From: Thomasclavelia spiroformis
GTDB lineage: Bacteria > Bacillota_I > Bacilli_A > Erysipelotrichales > Coprobacillaceae
DNA: 64,000 nucleotides
NCBI GenBank assembly: GCA_016901755.1
Contig: JACJKV010000012.1
Location: 1 to 64,000 of the forward strand
Direction of reading: 5' to 3'
In this document: piece by piece, positions 1-8,348 of the stretch
Position numbering within the stretch: the first letter of the stretch is position 1
Layout: every line of letters starts with the position of its first letter
Position numbers and translations under genes: made by a program
Notes under the pieces: generated by a model
The model's database searches: none
What the model saw: only the letters and a program-made list of their open reading frames with translations
Told to the model about the DNA's origin: nothing

Positions 1-187
1 TTTTTTCATGCAGAAAAACAGAAACAGATGAAAAAAGGGCGAAAAACGGTAAAAATATCCGCTCATTACAGTCTGTTCTTAATTCCAGTTTCATTTTACA
101 ATTCAAGATTTAAAAAAACAAAGCAAGGCAAATAAAAAGGCATTGACCGTATCATTAGAACCTGACTATAAAAATAAAGGACATCAT

Positions 188-601
188 ATGAATTATGAAG
201 ATCCTGAAGAAGACTGGGATACATCAACTTATACAGAGGTCGATATTGCAGCCCAGATGGTATATGTATTTAAAAATGGTGAGGTCGTTTACAGCGCAAA
301 ATGTGTTACGGGATTACCAAGTGATCCAACTCGTGCTACTAAAACTGGATGCTGGTATATTAAGGATAAAAAACTTGAATATACGCTGGTTGGAGAAGAT
401 TATGAAACTCCAACTAAGTATTGGATTCGTATTACCTGGACAGGAACAGGTTATCACTATATGAATCGAAGTGACTGGGATAAATGGACTCCTGAATTAT
501 ATAAAACCAAAGGATCTCATGGCTGTATTAATCTGCAGCTGGAAGATGTAAAAACAATTTATGGATATGTAAAACTTGGTGATATGGTCTTTATTCATTA
601 G
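188..601 (+). CDS. L,D-transpeptidase (YkuD) catalytic domain protein, short form
   Basis: Enzymes with this domain cross-link peptidoglycan stem peptides (3-3 links) or anchor proteins outside the membrane. The 137-residue product is little more than one YkuD domain. The signature SHGCINL near residue 108, preceded by a His about 20 residues earlier (YHYMNRS), carries the catalytic Cys and His. ATG 188 has AAAGGA six bases upstream; a TTG at 143 in the same frame has no good ribosome site. No signal peptide or membrane segment precedes the domain, and the frame is closed by stops upstream. That is odd for an enzyme that must act outside the cell, so it may be a 5'-truncated remnant of a longer exported protein. 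The domain call is firm; function as a working enzyme is uncertain. Confidence 0.7.
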   Translation: MNYEDPEEDWDTSTYTEVDIAAQMVYVFKNGEVVYSAKCVTGLPSDPTRATKTGCWYIKDKKLEYTLVGEDYETPTKYWIRITWTGTGYHYMNRSDWDKWTPELYKTKGSHGCINLQLEDVKTIYGYVKLGDMVFIH

Positions 602-603
602 AT

Positions 604-629
604 AAGCGAACGTTATTGTTCGCTTTTTT
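604..629 (+). terminator. Rho-independent terminator after the YkuD gene
   Basis: An 8-bp perfect stem (AAGCGAAC/GTTCGCTT) with a 6-base loop is followed by a T-run, three bases after the YkuD stop codon. Confidence 0.9.
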
Positions 630-744
630 ATATAAATATGAAAAAATTTTTCTTGATTATGTGAAGCTTTTCTATTTTTTTGTTTTTTTTTATTTCAATT
701 ATATAAAAAAAAGAATATAATAAGCCTTAAGGAGTGAGTAATTT

Positions 745-1407
745 ATGAATATTATTTTAATGGGGCCTCCAGGGGCAGGAAAAGGAACACAAGCAACAAA
801 ACTGGTAGAAAAATATCATCTTAAACAGATTTCTACAGGTGATTTATTTAGAAAAGCCATTAAAGAAGAAACAAAATATGGAGTTATTGCTAAATATTTT
901 ATTTCTTTTGGATATTTAGTGCCTGATGATTTTACGATTCAGATGGTTGAAGAGTATTTACAGGAAAATATTCATACGGAAGAATTTAAAAATGGTTTTA
1001 TTTTAGATGGGTTCCCTCGTACAATTGTTCAGGCAAGAAAACTGCAGGACATTTGTGATATGTTTGACTTTAAAATAGATGCTGTTATTAATTTGGATAT
1101 CCCTGAAGACGTCCTTGTTAAAAGATTATCTGGAAGAAGAACATGCGAAGATTGTGGAAAATCTTATCATATCGTTTATAATCCACCAAAAACTGAAGGC
1201 GTTTGTGATGCCTGTGGTGGTAAGCTTTTACAAAGAGCTGATGAAAGTGAAGAAGCTGTTCAAGTGCGTATTGACACATATAATAAGCAGACAAAACCAT
1301 TAATTGATTACTATGAAATGAAGCATGAACTGATCAATGTTGATGGTAATCAGTCAATGGACGAAGTTTCTCAAGAAATATTTAAAATTTTAGAAGAAAA
1401 ATTATAA
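745..1407 (+). CDS. adk: Adenylate kinase, zinc-LID type
   Basis: Interconverts ATP + AMP and 2 ADP in the cytoplasm. The protein is 220 residues, the usual long-form length. The P-loop GPPGAGKGT lies at residues 7-15, followed by the STGDLFR AMP-site motif. The LID has four cysteines (134, 137, 154, 157), the structural-zinc arrangement of Gram-positive enzymes. ATG 745 has AAGGAG upstream. It stands alone between two terminators, although adk in Firmicutes normally sits between secY and map in the ribosomal-protein operon. The AMP-binding region is divergent (AKYFISFGYLVPDD where AKEYMDKGELVPDE is usual). It could therefore be a second paralogue; the rest of the genome is needed to tell. 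Confidence 0.93.
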   Translation: MNIILMGPPGAGKGTQATKLVEKYHLKQISTGDLFRKAIKEETKYGVIAKYFISFGYLVPDDFTIQMVEEYLQENIHTEEFKNGFILDGFPRTIVQARKLQDICDMFDFKIDAVINLDIPEDVLVKRLSGRRTCEDCGKSYHIVYNPPKTEGVCDACGGKLLQRADESEEAVQVRIDTYNKQTKPLIDYYEMKHELINVDGNQSMDEVSQEIFKILEEKL

Positions 1408-1425
1408 ATCCGCATATGCGGATTT
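1406..1425 (+). terminator. Probable terminator after adk
   Basis: A perfect 8-bp stem AAATCCGC/GCGGATTT with a four-base loop begins within the adk stop codon region and is followed by a short T-rich stretch. The T-run is weak, so termination may be partial. Confidence 0.65.
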
Positions 1426-1526
1426 TACTTTACCCAAAATTTTTAATACTCAATAATAAGAGTTGTTTGCCAATTAAATAGCTCTTAAAAAGGTCATACT
1501 TTTTCAGAAAGGATTGTAAGGTTAAG

Positions 1527-2159
1527 ATGAAAAAAAATGATATTTTAAATATATTACATGATAAAATTCAGACAGTTGTTATTTCAGCTGTCAATGATCA
1601 GCTATCGGCTGTTTCGACAATTATCGATCTTATCATTGAAAACGAAAAGATATATTTTATTCTGGCAAAAGGAGATGAGTTATTTAGCGCTCTAGAAAAA
1701 AATCAGCTTCTGTATTTAAATGGCTATAATCAGGTGGGAACTTTTAAGCAGGTAATTACTATGTCTGTGAAAATTCGAGAAATAGACCAAGACCAGACTA
1801 ATGAACTGATTGGTAATAATGATACGATTTTACAGCTGTATAAAAATTCCAAAGCATTGAATATATTACATGGATATGAAATATATGAATATGATGGAGA
1901 ATATACTGATTTTTCTCAAGATCCAGTTCAGAGAGGTTTTTTTTCCAGTCAACAGTTATTTACAGCCAAGGCTTTTCAGGTGACGGGACAATGTATTTAC
2001 TGCAAGGCCTGTTACCGTGTGTGTCCACAAAAATGTATCGATATTACAAAAAAACCGGCAGAAATCAATATATATCACTGTCTGCAATGTGGTAAATGTG
2101 CAGATATCTGTCCGCGACACGCTATTACTAAAACCAAAGTACAGCTATCAGCTATATAA
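1527..2159 (+). CDS. FMN-binding split-barrel / 2x[4Fe-4S] ferredoxin fusion protein
   Basis: A cytoplasmic redox protein of 210 residues. Residues 1-140 look like the pyridoxamine-5'-phosphate-oxidase-like FMN-binding barrel. The C-terminus, from about residue 156, is a bacterial 2[4Fe-4S] ferredoxin: CIYCKACYRVCP and CLQCGKCADICP are two complete CxxCxxCxxxCP motifs. The ferredoxin half is certain. The barrel is inferred from its secondary-structure pattern and from known flavin-barrel/ferredoxin proteins of anaerobes. The likely job is electron transfer between ferredoxin and a flavin-bound substrate; the substrate is unknown. The gene stands alone, with AAAGGA upstream of ATG 1527. Confidence 0.8.
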   Translation: MKKNDILNILHDKIQTVVISAVNDQLSAVSTIIDLIIENEKIYFILAKGDELFSALEKNQLLYLNGYNQVGTFKQVITMSVKIREIDQDQTNELIGNNDTILQLYKNSKALNILHGYEIYEYDGEYTDFSQDPVQRGFFSSQQLFTAKAFQVTGQCIYCKACYRVCPQKCIDITKKPAEINIYHCLQCGKCADICPRHAITKTKVQLSAI

Positions 2160-2175
2160 CAGTTTGATCACAATG

Positions 2176-2189
2176 TTAAAACGTTTTCA
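2176..2189. promoter_or_regulatory. cre-like operator (CcpA site) upstream of the GH4 gene
   Basis: TTAAAACGTTTTCA differs at one base from the ideal palindromic catabolite-response element TGAAAACGTTTTCA. It sits 38-51 bases upstream of the -10 box of a sugar-phosphate hydrolase gene, where catabolite control is expected. Binding by CcpA is inferred. Confidence 0.55.
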
Positions 2190-2223
2190 TTTTTTGAAAC
2201 AGCGTTCCATATCATATTTGCCA

Positions 2224-2232
2224 TGTTATAAT
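2224..2232 (+). promoter_or_regulatory. Extended -10 promoter of the GH4 gene
   Basis: TGTTATAAT is an extended -10 (TGn-TATAAT) about 30 bases before the start codon. No good -35 box lies 17 bases upstream, which is tolerated with an extended -10. Confidence 0.55.
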
Positions 2233-2262
2233 ATAGTTAAAGAATGGCAAGGAGGAATAACA

Positions 2263-3666
2263 ATGGAAAAAAAGCCAGTTAAAATCGTTACAATTGGAGG
2301 AGGAAGTTCCTATACTCCAGAATTAATGGAAGGATTTATCAAAAGATATGATGAACTGCCAATCAAAGAAATCTGGTTGGTTGATATCGAAGATGGAAAA
2401 GAAAAAATGGAAATCGTTGGGGCCATGGCGCAACGTATGTGGGATGCTTCACCATATGATGTGAAAGTTCATTTGACATTAGATAGAAGAGAAGCTTTAC
2501 CAGGTGCTGACTTTGTCACAACTCAGTTTAGAGTTGGTTTACTCAATGCCCGTATCAAAGACGAAAGAATTCCTTTATCTTATGGTATGCTGGGTCAGGA
2601 AACTAACGGAGCTGGAGGAATGTTCAAAGCCCTAAGAACCATTCCGGTTATTTTAGATATCGTTAAAGATATGAAAGAACTGTGTCCTGATGCCTGGCTG
2701 ATCAACTTTACCAATCCATCAGGAATGGTCACTGAAGCTGTCATGAAATATGGAAAATGGGATAAGGTCATTGGACTTTGTAACGTACCAGTAGGGGCAA
2801 TGATGAAAGAACCACAAATGATCGGGAAAACACTTGATCAGCTGACATATAAGTTTGCCGGATTAAATCATTTCCACTGGCATAAAGTTTATGATGAAAA
2901 TGGTAAAGATGTTACTAAAGATATTATTGAAGCAACATTTGATCCAAATGTTGATGATGGAACTCCAGCAAATATCTTTGATGTTAAATTCTTCAAAGAA
3001 CAGCTGTTAACAATGAACATGATTCCATGTGGATATCACAGATACTACTACCGTGAAGAAGAAATGCTGGCTCATTTGCTGGAAGAATATAATGATCCAG
3101 AAGTTGGAACTCGTGGACAGCAGGTTAAACAGACTGAAGCAGAACTGTTTGAACTGTATAAAGATCCAGCTTTAAACTACAAACCAGAACAGCTGACAAA
3201 ACGTGGTGGTGCTCATTACAGTGATGCTGCCTGTGAAACGATTGCTTCAATCTATGGCAATAAGCTAAGTCATATCGTTGTGACAACCAGAAATAATGGA
3301 GCCGTACCTGATCTGCCAGCTGATGTAGCTGTTGAAGTATCAGCCTATATTGGATCAACAGGAGCCAGAGCGATTGCCTTTGGACCATTAGCCCCAGCAG
3401 AAAGAGGATGGCTGCAGTGCATGAAGAACATGGAACTGTGCGTGGAAGAAGCAGCTGTAACAGGAGACTATGGAATGCTGGTTGAAGCATTCATTCTGAA
3501 TCCACAGACCGTAGCTGGAGAAAAGATGATGAATGTCTTAAATGAACTGCTGATTGCTCATAAAAAATACCTGCCACAGTTTGCTGACAAGATTGCTGAA
3601 CTGGAAGCTGCAGGGGTAACGATCAAAGATGATATTGCCAGAGAACTGACAGAAAAAGGTTTATAA
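2263..3666 (+). CDS. 6-phospho-beta-glucosidase, glycoside hydrolase family 4
   Basis: Hydrolyses phosphorylated beta-glucosides such as cellobiose-6-phosphate delivered by a PTS, using NAD+ and Mn2+ in the family-4 redox mechanism. The protein is 467 residues, the family size. The N-terminal dinucleotide site is IGGGSSYTPE, the NFTNPSG segment is present, the metal ligand Cys is in CNVPVG, and the second metal ligand His is in LNHFHW. ATG 2263 follows GGAGG by seven bases; an in-frame start at 2017 would overlap the preceding gene. A cre-like site and an extended -10 lie upstream and a strong terminator downstream, so it is a single-gene unit. No PTS permease adjoins it. The beta-6-phospho specificity is the most likely assignment; GH4 also contains alpha-specific members. 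Confidence 0.92.
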   Translation: MEKKPVKIVTIGGGSSYTPELMEGFIKRYDELPIKEIWLVDIEDGKEKMEIVGAMAQRMWDASPYDVKVHLTLDRREALPGADFVTTQFRVGLLNARIKDERIPLSYGMLGQETNGAGGMFKALRTIPVILDIVKDMKELCPDAWLINFTNPSGMVTEAVMKYGKWDKVIGLCNVPVGAMMKEPQMIGKTLDQLTYKFAGLNHFHWHKVYDENGKDVTKDIIEATFDPNVDDGTPANIFDVKFFKEQLLTMNMIPCGYHRYYYREEEMLAHLLEEYNDPEVGTRGQQVKQTEAELFELYKDPALNYKPEQLTKRGGAHYSDAACETIASIYGNKLSHIVVTTRNNGAVPDLPADVAVEVSAYIGSTGARAIAFGPLAPAERGWLQCMKNMELCVEEAAVTGDYGMLVEAFILNPQTVAGEKMMNVLNELLIAHKKYLPQFADKIAELEAAGVTIKDDIARELTEKGL

Positions 3667-3673
3667 TAGTAAG

Positions 3674-3709
3674 AAAAAATGCTTTTCAGCAAAATGAGAA
3701 GCATTTTTT
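3674..3709 (+). terminator. Rho-independent terminator after the GH4 gene
   Basis: AAAAATGCTT pairs with AAGCATTTTT around a loop of about 13 bases and is followed by Ts, just past the GH4 stop codon. Confidence 0.85.
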
Positions 3710-3791
3710 AATTTTTATGAAAAATGATTGTCATTCTTTCAGGTAATGGGTATCATAATAGAGCATATGTTACATTGAAAAGGAGTCATAT

Positions 3792-4493
3792 ATGGATATA
3801 TTTTCAAGAACCGAATTATTAATTCATAAAGACGGATTAGAAAAACTAAAAAATGCCAAGGTGATCGTATTTGGAATGGGAGGTGTAGGTGGTTATGTTA
3901 CTGAAGCTCTCGTACGAAGTGGAATAGGAAAAATCAGCATTGTCGATCATGATAGAATTTCAGTTTCTAATATCAATCGTCAGATCATTGCTACGCATGA
4001 TACGGTAGGTCAATTAAAAGTTGATGTTATGGCTCGTAGAATATTATCTATCAATCCTGAATGCAAGGTCCAAAAGTATGACATGTTCTTTCTTCCAGAA
4101 AATCAGGAAAGTATAGATTTAGCGGATTATGATTACATCGTGGATGCGATCGATACGGTAACCGCAAAAATACTTCTTGTCCAGCTGGCCCACCAGCATC
4201 ATATACCCATTATTTCTTCTATGGGAACTGGAAATAAAATGGATCCATTACAGTTAAAAGTGGCGGATATTTATCAGACTTCGATCTGTCCTTTAGCCAG
4301 AGTCATGCGAAGAGAGTTAAAGAAAAGACATATTTCTCATTTGAAAGTTGTTTATTCAACCGAGCTACCTATAGAAACGAGCATGCAGTTTGATGACAGT
4401 TCTCATAAACGCATTCCAGGCAGCATTGCTTTTGTTCCATCCACGGCTGGTCTGATCATTGCCAGTGAAGTTGTTAAAGACTTGCTGGGTTAA
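3792..4493 (+). CDS. tcdA: tRNA threonylcarbamoyladenosine dehydratase (ThiF/E1-like)
   Basis: TcdA activates t6A37 of tRNA with ATP and cyclises it to ct6A, aiding ANN-codon decoding. The 233-residue product has the E1-like nucleotide site GMGGVGGYVTEAL at about residue 28, the SIVDHD strand that binds ribose, the conserved NINRQI, and VDAIDTV. The tail CPLARVMRRELKKR is characteristic of the TcdA/CsdL branch rather than ThiF or MoeB, and there is no zinc-binding Cys pair. AAAGGAG lies ahead of ATG 3792. It ends about 55 bases before the fusion GTPase gene on the same strand, so the two may be co-transcribed; both would act in translation. Confidence 0.9.
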   Translation: MDIFSRTELLIHKDGLEKLKNAKVIVFGMGGVGGYVTEALVRSGIGKISIVDHDRISVSNINRQIIATHDTVGQLKVDVMARRILSINPECKVQKYDMFFLPENQESIDLADYDYIVDAIDTVTAKILLVQLAHQHHIPIISSMGTGNKMDPLQLKVADIYQTSICPLARVMRRELKKRHISHLKVVYSTELPIETSMQFDDSSHKRIPGSIAFVPSTAGLIIASEVVKDLLG

Positions 4494-4548
4494 CTATTTG
4501 ACCTCTTGGTGCTTATCAGCTAAAATGATGAAAGAAATGGAGAAAACG

Positions 4549-7071
4549 ATGAAACATATTACAATAGGAATGCTTGCACACGTCGATGCTGGGAAAACAA
4601 CTTTATCAGAAGCTATGCTCTATCATACTGGGGTCATAAAAAAAATGGGTCGTGTTGATAAACGAGATACTTATCTTGATTTTGATGGTCAGGAACGTTC
4701 AAGAGGTATTACAATTTATTCTAAACAAAGTCAGATGACATATCATGACAGTACTTTTATTTTTCTGGATACTCCAGGACATGTTGACTTTGCCTGTGAA
4801 ATGGAAAGGACTTTACAGGTTCTGGATTATGCTATTGTTATCATTTCTGCTCGTGATGGGATTCAGGGACATACTAAAACGATCTGGAAGTTACTCGAAC
4901 GTTATCATATACCTGCTTTTATTTTTGTTAATAAAATGGATCTTGCCTATTTACAGCAAAACGATATTTTAAAGAAGCTGCAGCAGGAACTTGATGAAAA
5001 CTGTTATGCTGTTAATGAAGAATTTTTAGAGAATTTATCTTTAATCGATGATAATTATCTAGAACGCTATTTAAATGGTGACTTGGGTGATGAAGATATT
5101 CAGAATGCAGTCTGTCAAAGAAAAGTTTTTCCAGTTTGTTTTGGATCATCATTAAAAAATACGGGAATTAAAGAATTTTTGGATGTTTTATATAAATATA
5201 CCAAAGAAATTGAATTTCAACAGGAATTAAGCGGTACTGTTTTTAAAAAAATCAATGAAAAAAACAGTCAGTTTACATTTATTAGATTATATGGGGGTAA
5301 TTTACAGGTCAAAGATTCAATTGATGGTCATAAAATTGATGAAATGAGAGTATATTCAGGTAAAAATTATACTTCAGTTCAGCAATGTCAACCAGGAGAA
5401 ATCGTAGCCTGTAGAGGATTGGATGAATTAGAGATAGGTTACTGTTTTGGTCATAAGCAGTTTCAGAGTCCATTGCTGGCACCATTTACCAGTTATCATA
5501 TTGTTTTGCCGTCACAGACTGATCAGCATAAAGCAATAGAAAATATAAAAAAAATCAGTATGGAAAATCCTGCTTTACATATTGAATACAATGAAGATAC
5601 TCAGGAACTGACTGCTTCAGTGATGGGCGAAATTCAGCTTGATACTTTAAAACATACGGTTAAAGAGAGATTTGATTATGATATTAGTTTTGATGAAGGA
5701 TCGATATCCTATATGGAAACAATTTGTAACAAGGTAGAAGGAGTTGGACATTTTGAACCATTACGTCATTATGCTGAGGTTCACATTATTCTAGAGCCAT
5801 TGGCAAGAGGACAGGGAATTGTGATAGAAAATCAATGTTCTAAAGATACTTTACCTTTTCATTATCAAAAACTGATATTGACTCATATGAAAGAAATTAA
5901 GCATCGAGGAGTATTGACTGGCTCACCGGTGACCGATCTTAAAATGACTCTTGTATCAGGAAAGGCACATTTAAAACATACTGAAGGTGGCGATTTCAGA
6001 GAAGCGACTTATCGTGCGATAAGAAACGGCTTAAAAAAGGCCCAATCTATACTTTTAGAACCATATTATGATTTTGAAATGAAAATCAATAATCAGCTGC
6101 TTAGTAAGATTATTTATGATTTAGACCGTTTTCATAGTCAGTATGCTATTTGTAATGAAGCTGATGAAACCTATATTACTGGTCAAATGGCAGTTCGTTA
6201 TATGAAAGAATATCATCGTGTTTTTACAGCTCTGACAAAAGGAGATGGGAAACTTTTTTATTCCCTGAGTGGGTATGATGAATGTCAGGAAAGTCAGAAA
6301 ATCATTGATGAGATAGCTTATGACAGTGAAGCGGATCAGCAATTTCCAACTGGATCGGTTTTTTGTGCTCATGGTTCTGGGTTTTATGTAAAATATGATG
6401 AAGTTGAACAATATATGCATTTACCGTATGTCTATCAGCCCAAAAAACCAGAAAGAAAAATATTTAAGACAGAGATTGATGAAAAAGAACTTGAAGAAAT
6501 ATTTATTCGTACTTATGGACCAGTAAAAAGAAGATTATCCAAAGAAATGAACCGAACCATTGAAAGAAAAAATGAAGAAAAAGTAACGATTCTGCCGGAA
6601 TGTCTGCTGGTCGATGGATATAATATTATCTATTCATGGGATGAATTGAGTCATATAGCTAAAACCAATTTAGATCATGCCAGAGAAAAGCTGATAGACA
6701 TTTTATGTAATTATCAGGGATTTCGCAAATGTCTGCTGATTCTGGTCTTTGATGCTTATAAAGTCAAACATAATACCGGTTCCATTGAAAAAAAAGATAA
6801 TATATATATCGTTTATACTAAAGAAGCGCAAACAGCAGATAATTATATTGAAAAGGTGACTCATGATCTGAGTCAGAATTATCAGGTTTATGTAGCTACG
6901 TCTGATGGTCTGGAACAAACCATCATTCTGTCTAAAGGAGGTATGAGGATTTCAGCCAGAGAACTCCAGCTTCTAATCAAAGGAACGGAAAAAAGTCAAA
7001 TAGATGAATTTAATCGCAAGAATACTCAAATGAAGAACTATCTTTTGGAAGATATAAAAAAAGATCATTGA
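4549..7071 (+). CDS. Tet(M)-like ribosomal-protection GTPase fused to a Rae1/YacP-type NYN endonuclease
   Basis: The 840-residue product has two parts. Residues 1 to about 640 are an EF-G/Tet(M)-like translational GTPase: G1 AHVDAGKTT (9-17), G2 RGITI, G3 DTPGH, G4 NKMD, plus the later EF-G-like domains (for example GVLTGSPVTDLKMTL). After a basic linker, residues 685-840 are an NYN/PIN-like nuclease domain with the four expected acidic positions: DGYNI, VFDAYK, TADNY, TSDGLEQ. The tail RISARELQLLI matches YacP (Rae1). Rae1 cleaves mRNA in the ribosomal A site and Tet(M) proteins bind near the A site, so a ribosome-rescue or mRNA-cleavage role is inferred. ATG 4549 has GGAG six bases upstream and gives the Tet(M)-like N-terminus; earlier in-frame ATGs lack a site. 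The nuclease domain argues against simple drug resistance. Confidence 0.88.
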   Translation: MKHITIGMLAHVDAGKTTLSEAMLYHTGVIKKMGRVDKRDTYLDFDGQERSRGITIYSKQSQMTYHDSTFIFLDTPGHVDFACEMERTLQVLDYAIVIISARDGIQGHTKTIWKLLERYHIPAFIFVNKMDLAYLQQNDILKKLQQELDENCYAVNEEFLENLSLIDDNYLERYLNGDLGDEDIQNAVCQRKVFPVCFGSSLKNTGIKEFLDVLYKYTKEIEFQQELSGTVFKKINEKNSQFTFIRLYGGNLQVKDSIDGHKIDEMRVYSGKNYTSVQQCQPGEIVACRGLDELEIGYCFGHKQFQSPLLAPFTSYHIVLPSQTDQHKAIENIKKISMENPALHIEYNEDTQELTASVMGEIQLDTLKHTVKERFDYDISFDEGSISYMETICNKVEGVGHFEPLRHYAEVHIILEPLARGQGIVIENQCSKDTLPFHYQKLILTHMKEIKHRGVLTGSPVTDLKMTLVSGKAHLKHTEGGDFREATYRAIRNGLKKAQSILLEPYYDFEMKINNQLLSKIIYDLDRFHSQYAICNEADETYITGQMAVRYMKEYHRVFTALTKGDGKLFYSLSGYDECQESQKIIDEIAYDSEADQQFPTGSVFCAHGSGFYVKYDEVEQYMHLPYVYQPKKPERKIFKTEIDEKELEEIFIRTYGPVKRRLSKEMNRTIERKNEEKVTILPECLLVDGYNIIYSWDELSHIAKTNLDHAREKLIDILCNYQGFRKCLLILVFDAYKVKHNTGSIEKKDNIYIVYTKEAQTADNYIEKVTHDLSQNYQVYVATSDGLEQTIILSKGGMRISARELQLLIKGTEKSQIDEFNRKNTQMKNYLLEDIKKDH

Positions 7072-7086
7072 TTTATAAATGATCTT
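7055..7086 (-). terminator. Terminator for the fRMsr gene, inside the 3' end of the opposite gene
   Basis: AAGATCATT/AATGATCTT is a 9-bp perfect stem. On the minus strand it is followed by seven Ts. It spans the stop codons of both convergent genes. Confidence 0.75.
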
Positions 7087-7513
7087 GGAGAATAGTGACG
7101 ATTTTTTCAAAAATAAACTGATCTTCTTCTTTAAAACGGGAAAAAGATGTTGAATCGAGGTCTAAAACACCATATAGCTCTTGGTTTTTGAAAATAGGAA
7201 TGACTATTTCACTGTTGCTGGCGCTGTCACAGGCAATGTGTCCTGGAAATTCGTGGACATTTTTAACGATAACTGTCTGCTTTTTCGTGGCAGCCAGTCC
7301 ACAAACACCTTTATTTAAAGGAATATTGCTGCAGGCGATCTTACCTTGAAAAGGGCCTAAAACCAGTTCGCTGTTTTTATACAGATAGAAGCCGGCCCAT
7401 GAAATATCTTTGAAGGTTTGCATAATAAAGGCACTTGAATTAGCTAAAATAGTTATTTCATCGTCATTGCATTGAATAAGATTTTTATATTGTTCAAATA
7501 TTAATTCGTTCAT
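7073..7513 (-). CDS. msrC: Free methionine-(R)-sulfoxide reductase (GAF domain)
   Basis: Reduces free L-methionine-R-sulfoxide in the cytoplasm with thioredoxin-type electrons, as an antioxidant and methionine-salvage step. The product is one 146-residue GAF domain with the family hallmarks WAGFYL, LGPFQGKIAC, GVCGLAA and FPGHIACD. The three redox cysteines are at 61, 71 and 95, as in fRMsr proteins. It is convergent with the GTPase-nuclease gene, whose stop lies two bases away, and divergent from the HD-domain gene. It is also known as YtsP-type. Confidence 0.92.
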   Translation of the reverse strand: MNELIFEQYKNLIQCNDDEITILANSSAFIMQTFKDISWAGFYLYKNSELVLGPFQGKIACSNIPLNKGVCGLAATKKQTVIVKNVHEFPGHIACDSASNSEIVIPIFKNQELYGVLDLDSTSFSRFKEEDQFIFEKIVTILQDHL

Positions 7514-7562
7514 ACTTTACCTCACAAAGTCAGTATAGCGTGTTTATGAAAAGGAGGTCAAG

Positions 7563-8336
7563 ATGTTAGATATCGAAAATGCTAAAAATGCTTTTCAAAA
7601 CTATATTTCACGTTTTGACAGCAGTAATGATAAAATAAAACTAAAACTCGAACATACCTATTATGTAATGAAGATCTCGCAATATTTATGTCAGGAAGAA
7701 CATGTTTCCAAAGAAGATCAGCAGCTGGCTATGATCATAGCATTATTGCATGATATCGGCCGTTTTGAGCAGATTCGGCAGTTTGACAGTTTTGATGACG
7801 GTCTTATTGATCATGCTAAGCTAGGGGTAACAGTATTATTTGATGAGGGTCTGATAGAAAATTTTGTTTCGGACAGACAGTATGATCATATCATCAAACA
7901 TGCTATTTTATATCATTCTTTATATCAGATACCACCTATTGCTGATCCTCAACTGCTATTGCATGTACAACTGATTAGAGACAGTGATAAGCTTGATAAT
8001 TTTCGTGTTAAAAACGTCGCATCTTTGCAAACACTGTTTGGTATTTCAGAAACTGAATTTTTAGCGCAGACGGTTAGCGATAATATCATGCAAAATATCA
8101 TGGACCATCAGTTGATTTTAAAAACAGATCGTAAAAATGAAGCTGATATGTGGGTTTCTTATTTTGCGTTTGTTTTTGACCTTAATCTTGAAGCCAGTTA
8201 TCATTATCTGTTAACCAGCCAGTATATAGAAAAAAATATGCATCGTTTTCCATGGCAGGGACAATTAAAAAGACAGATGGAAACAGTAAAAAGAGAATGT
8301 ATAAACTATATAAAAAGTCACGATCATCTTGGATGA
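7563..8336 (+). CDS. HD-domain phosphohydrolase
   Basis: The 257-residue protein carries an HD metal-dependent phosphohydrolase domain: His in LKLEHTYYV (about residue 28), the HD doublet in ALLHDIGRFEQ (about 65), a histidine in IKHAILYHS, and the closing Asp in RDSDKLDNFR. Such enzymes act on nucleotides or nucleotide messengers in the cytoplasm; the substrate cannot be told from sequence. A perfect AAGGAGGT site precedes ATG 7563. No RelA synthetase, GGDEF or nucleic-acid-binding domain is attached. Confidence 0.82.
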   Translation: MLDIENAKNAFQNYISRFDSSNDKIKLKLEHTYYVMKISQYLCQEEHVSKEDQQLAMIIALLHDIGRFEQIRQFDSFDDGLIDHAKLGVTVLFDEGLIENFVSDRQYDHIIKHAILYHSLYQIPPIADPQLLLHVQLIRDSDKLDNFRVKNVASLQTLFGISETEFLAQTVSDNIMQNIMDHQLILKTDRKNEADMWVSYFAFVFDLNLEASYHYLLTSQYIEKNMHRFPWQGQLKRQMETVKRECINYIKSHDHLG

Positions 8337-8348
8337 TGTGACTTTTTT
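8312..8348. terminator. Bidirectional terminator between the HD and SIR2-like genes
   Basis: A long stem (AAAGTCACGATCATC paired with GATGATGTGACTTT) has A-runs and T-runs on both sides. It covers the 3' ends of both convergent genes. Confidence 0.85.

Noticed and set aside
1-142. A reading frame open from the left edge to about base 132
   Set aside because: About 44 residues of basic, low-complexity sequence with no recognisable domain; it cannot be told from chance.
2017-2262. Longer N-terminus for the GH4 enzyme from an upstream in-frame ATG
   Set aside because: It would overlap the ferredoxin gene and run through the cre-like site and promoter; ATG 2263 has GGAGG.
4549-7071. Reading this gene as a plain tetracycline-resistance determinant
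   Set aside because: The core resembles Tet(M), but the C-terminal nuclease domain, chromosomal setting and lack of a mobile element or leader peptide speak for a housekeeping role. Resistance cannot be deduced from sequence.
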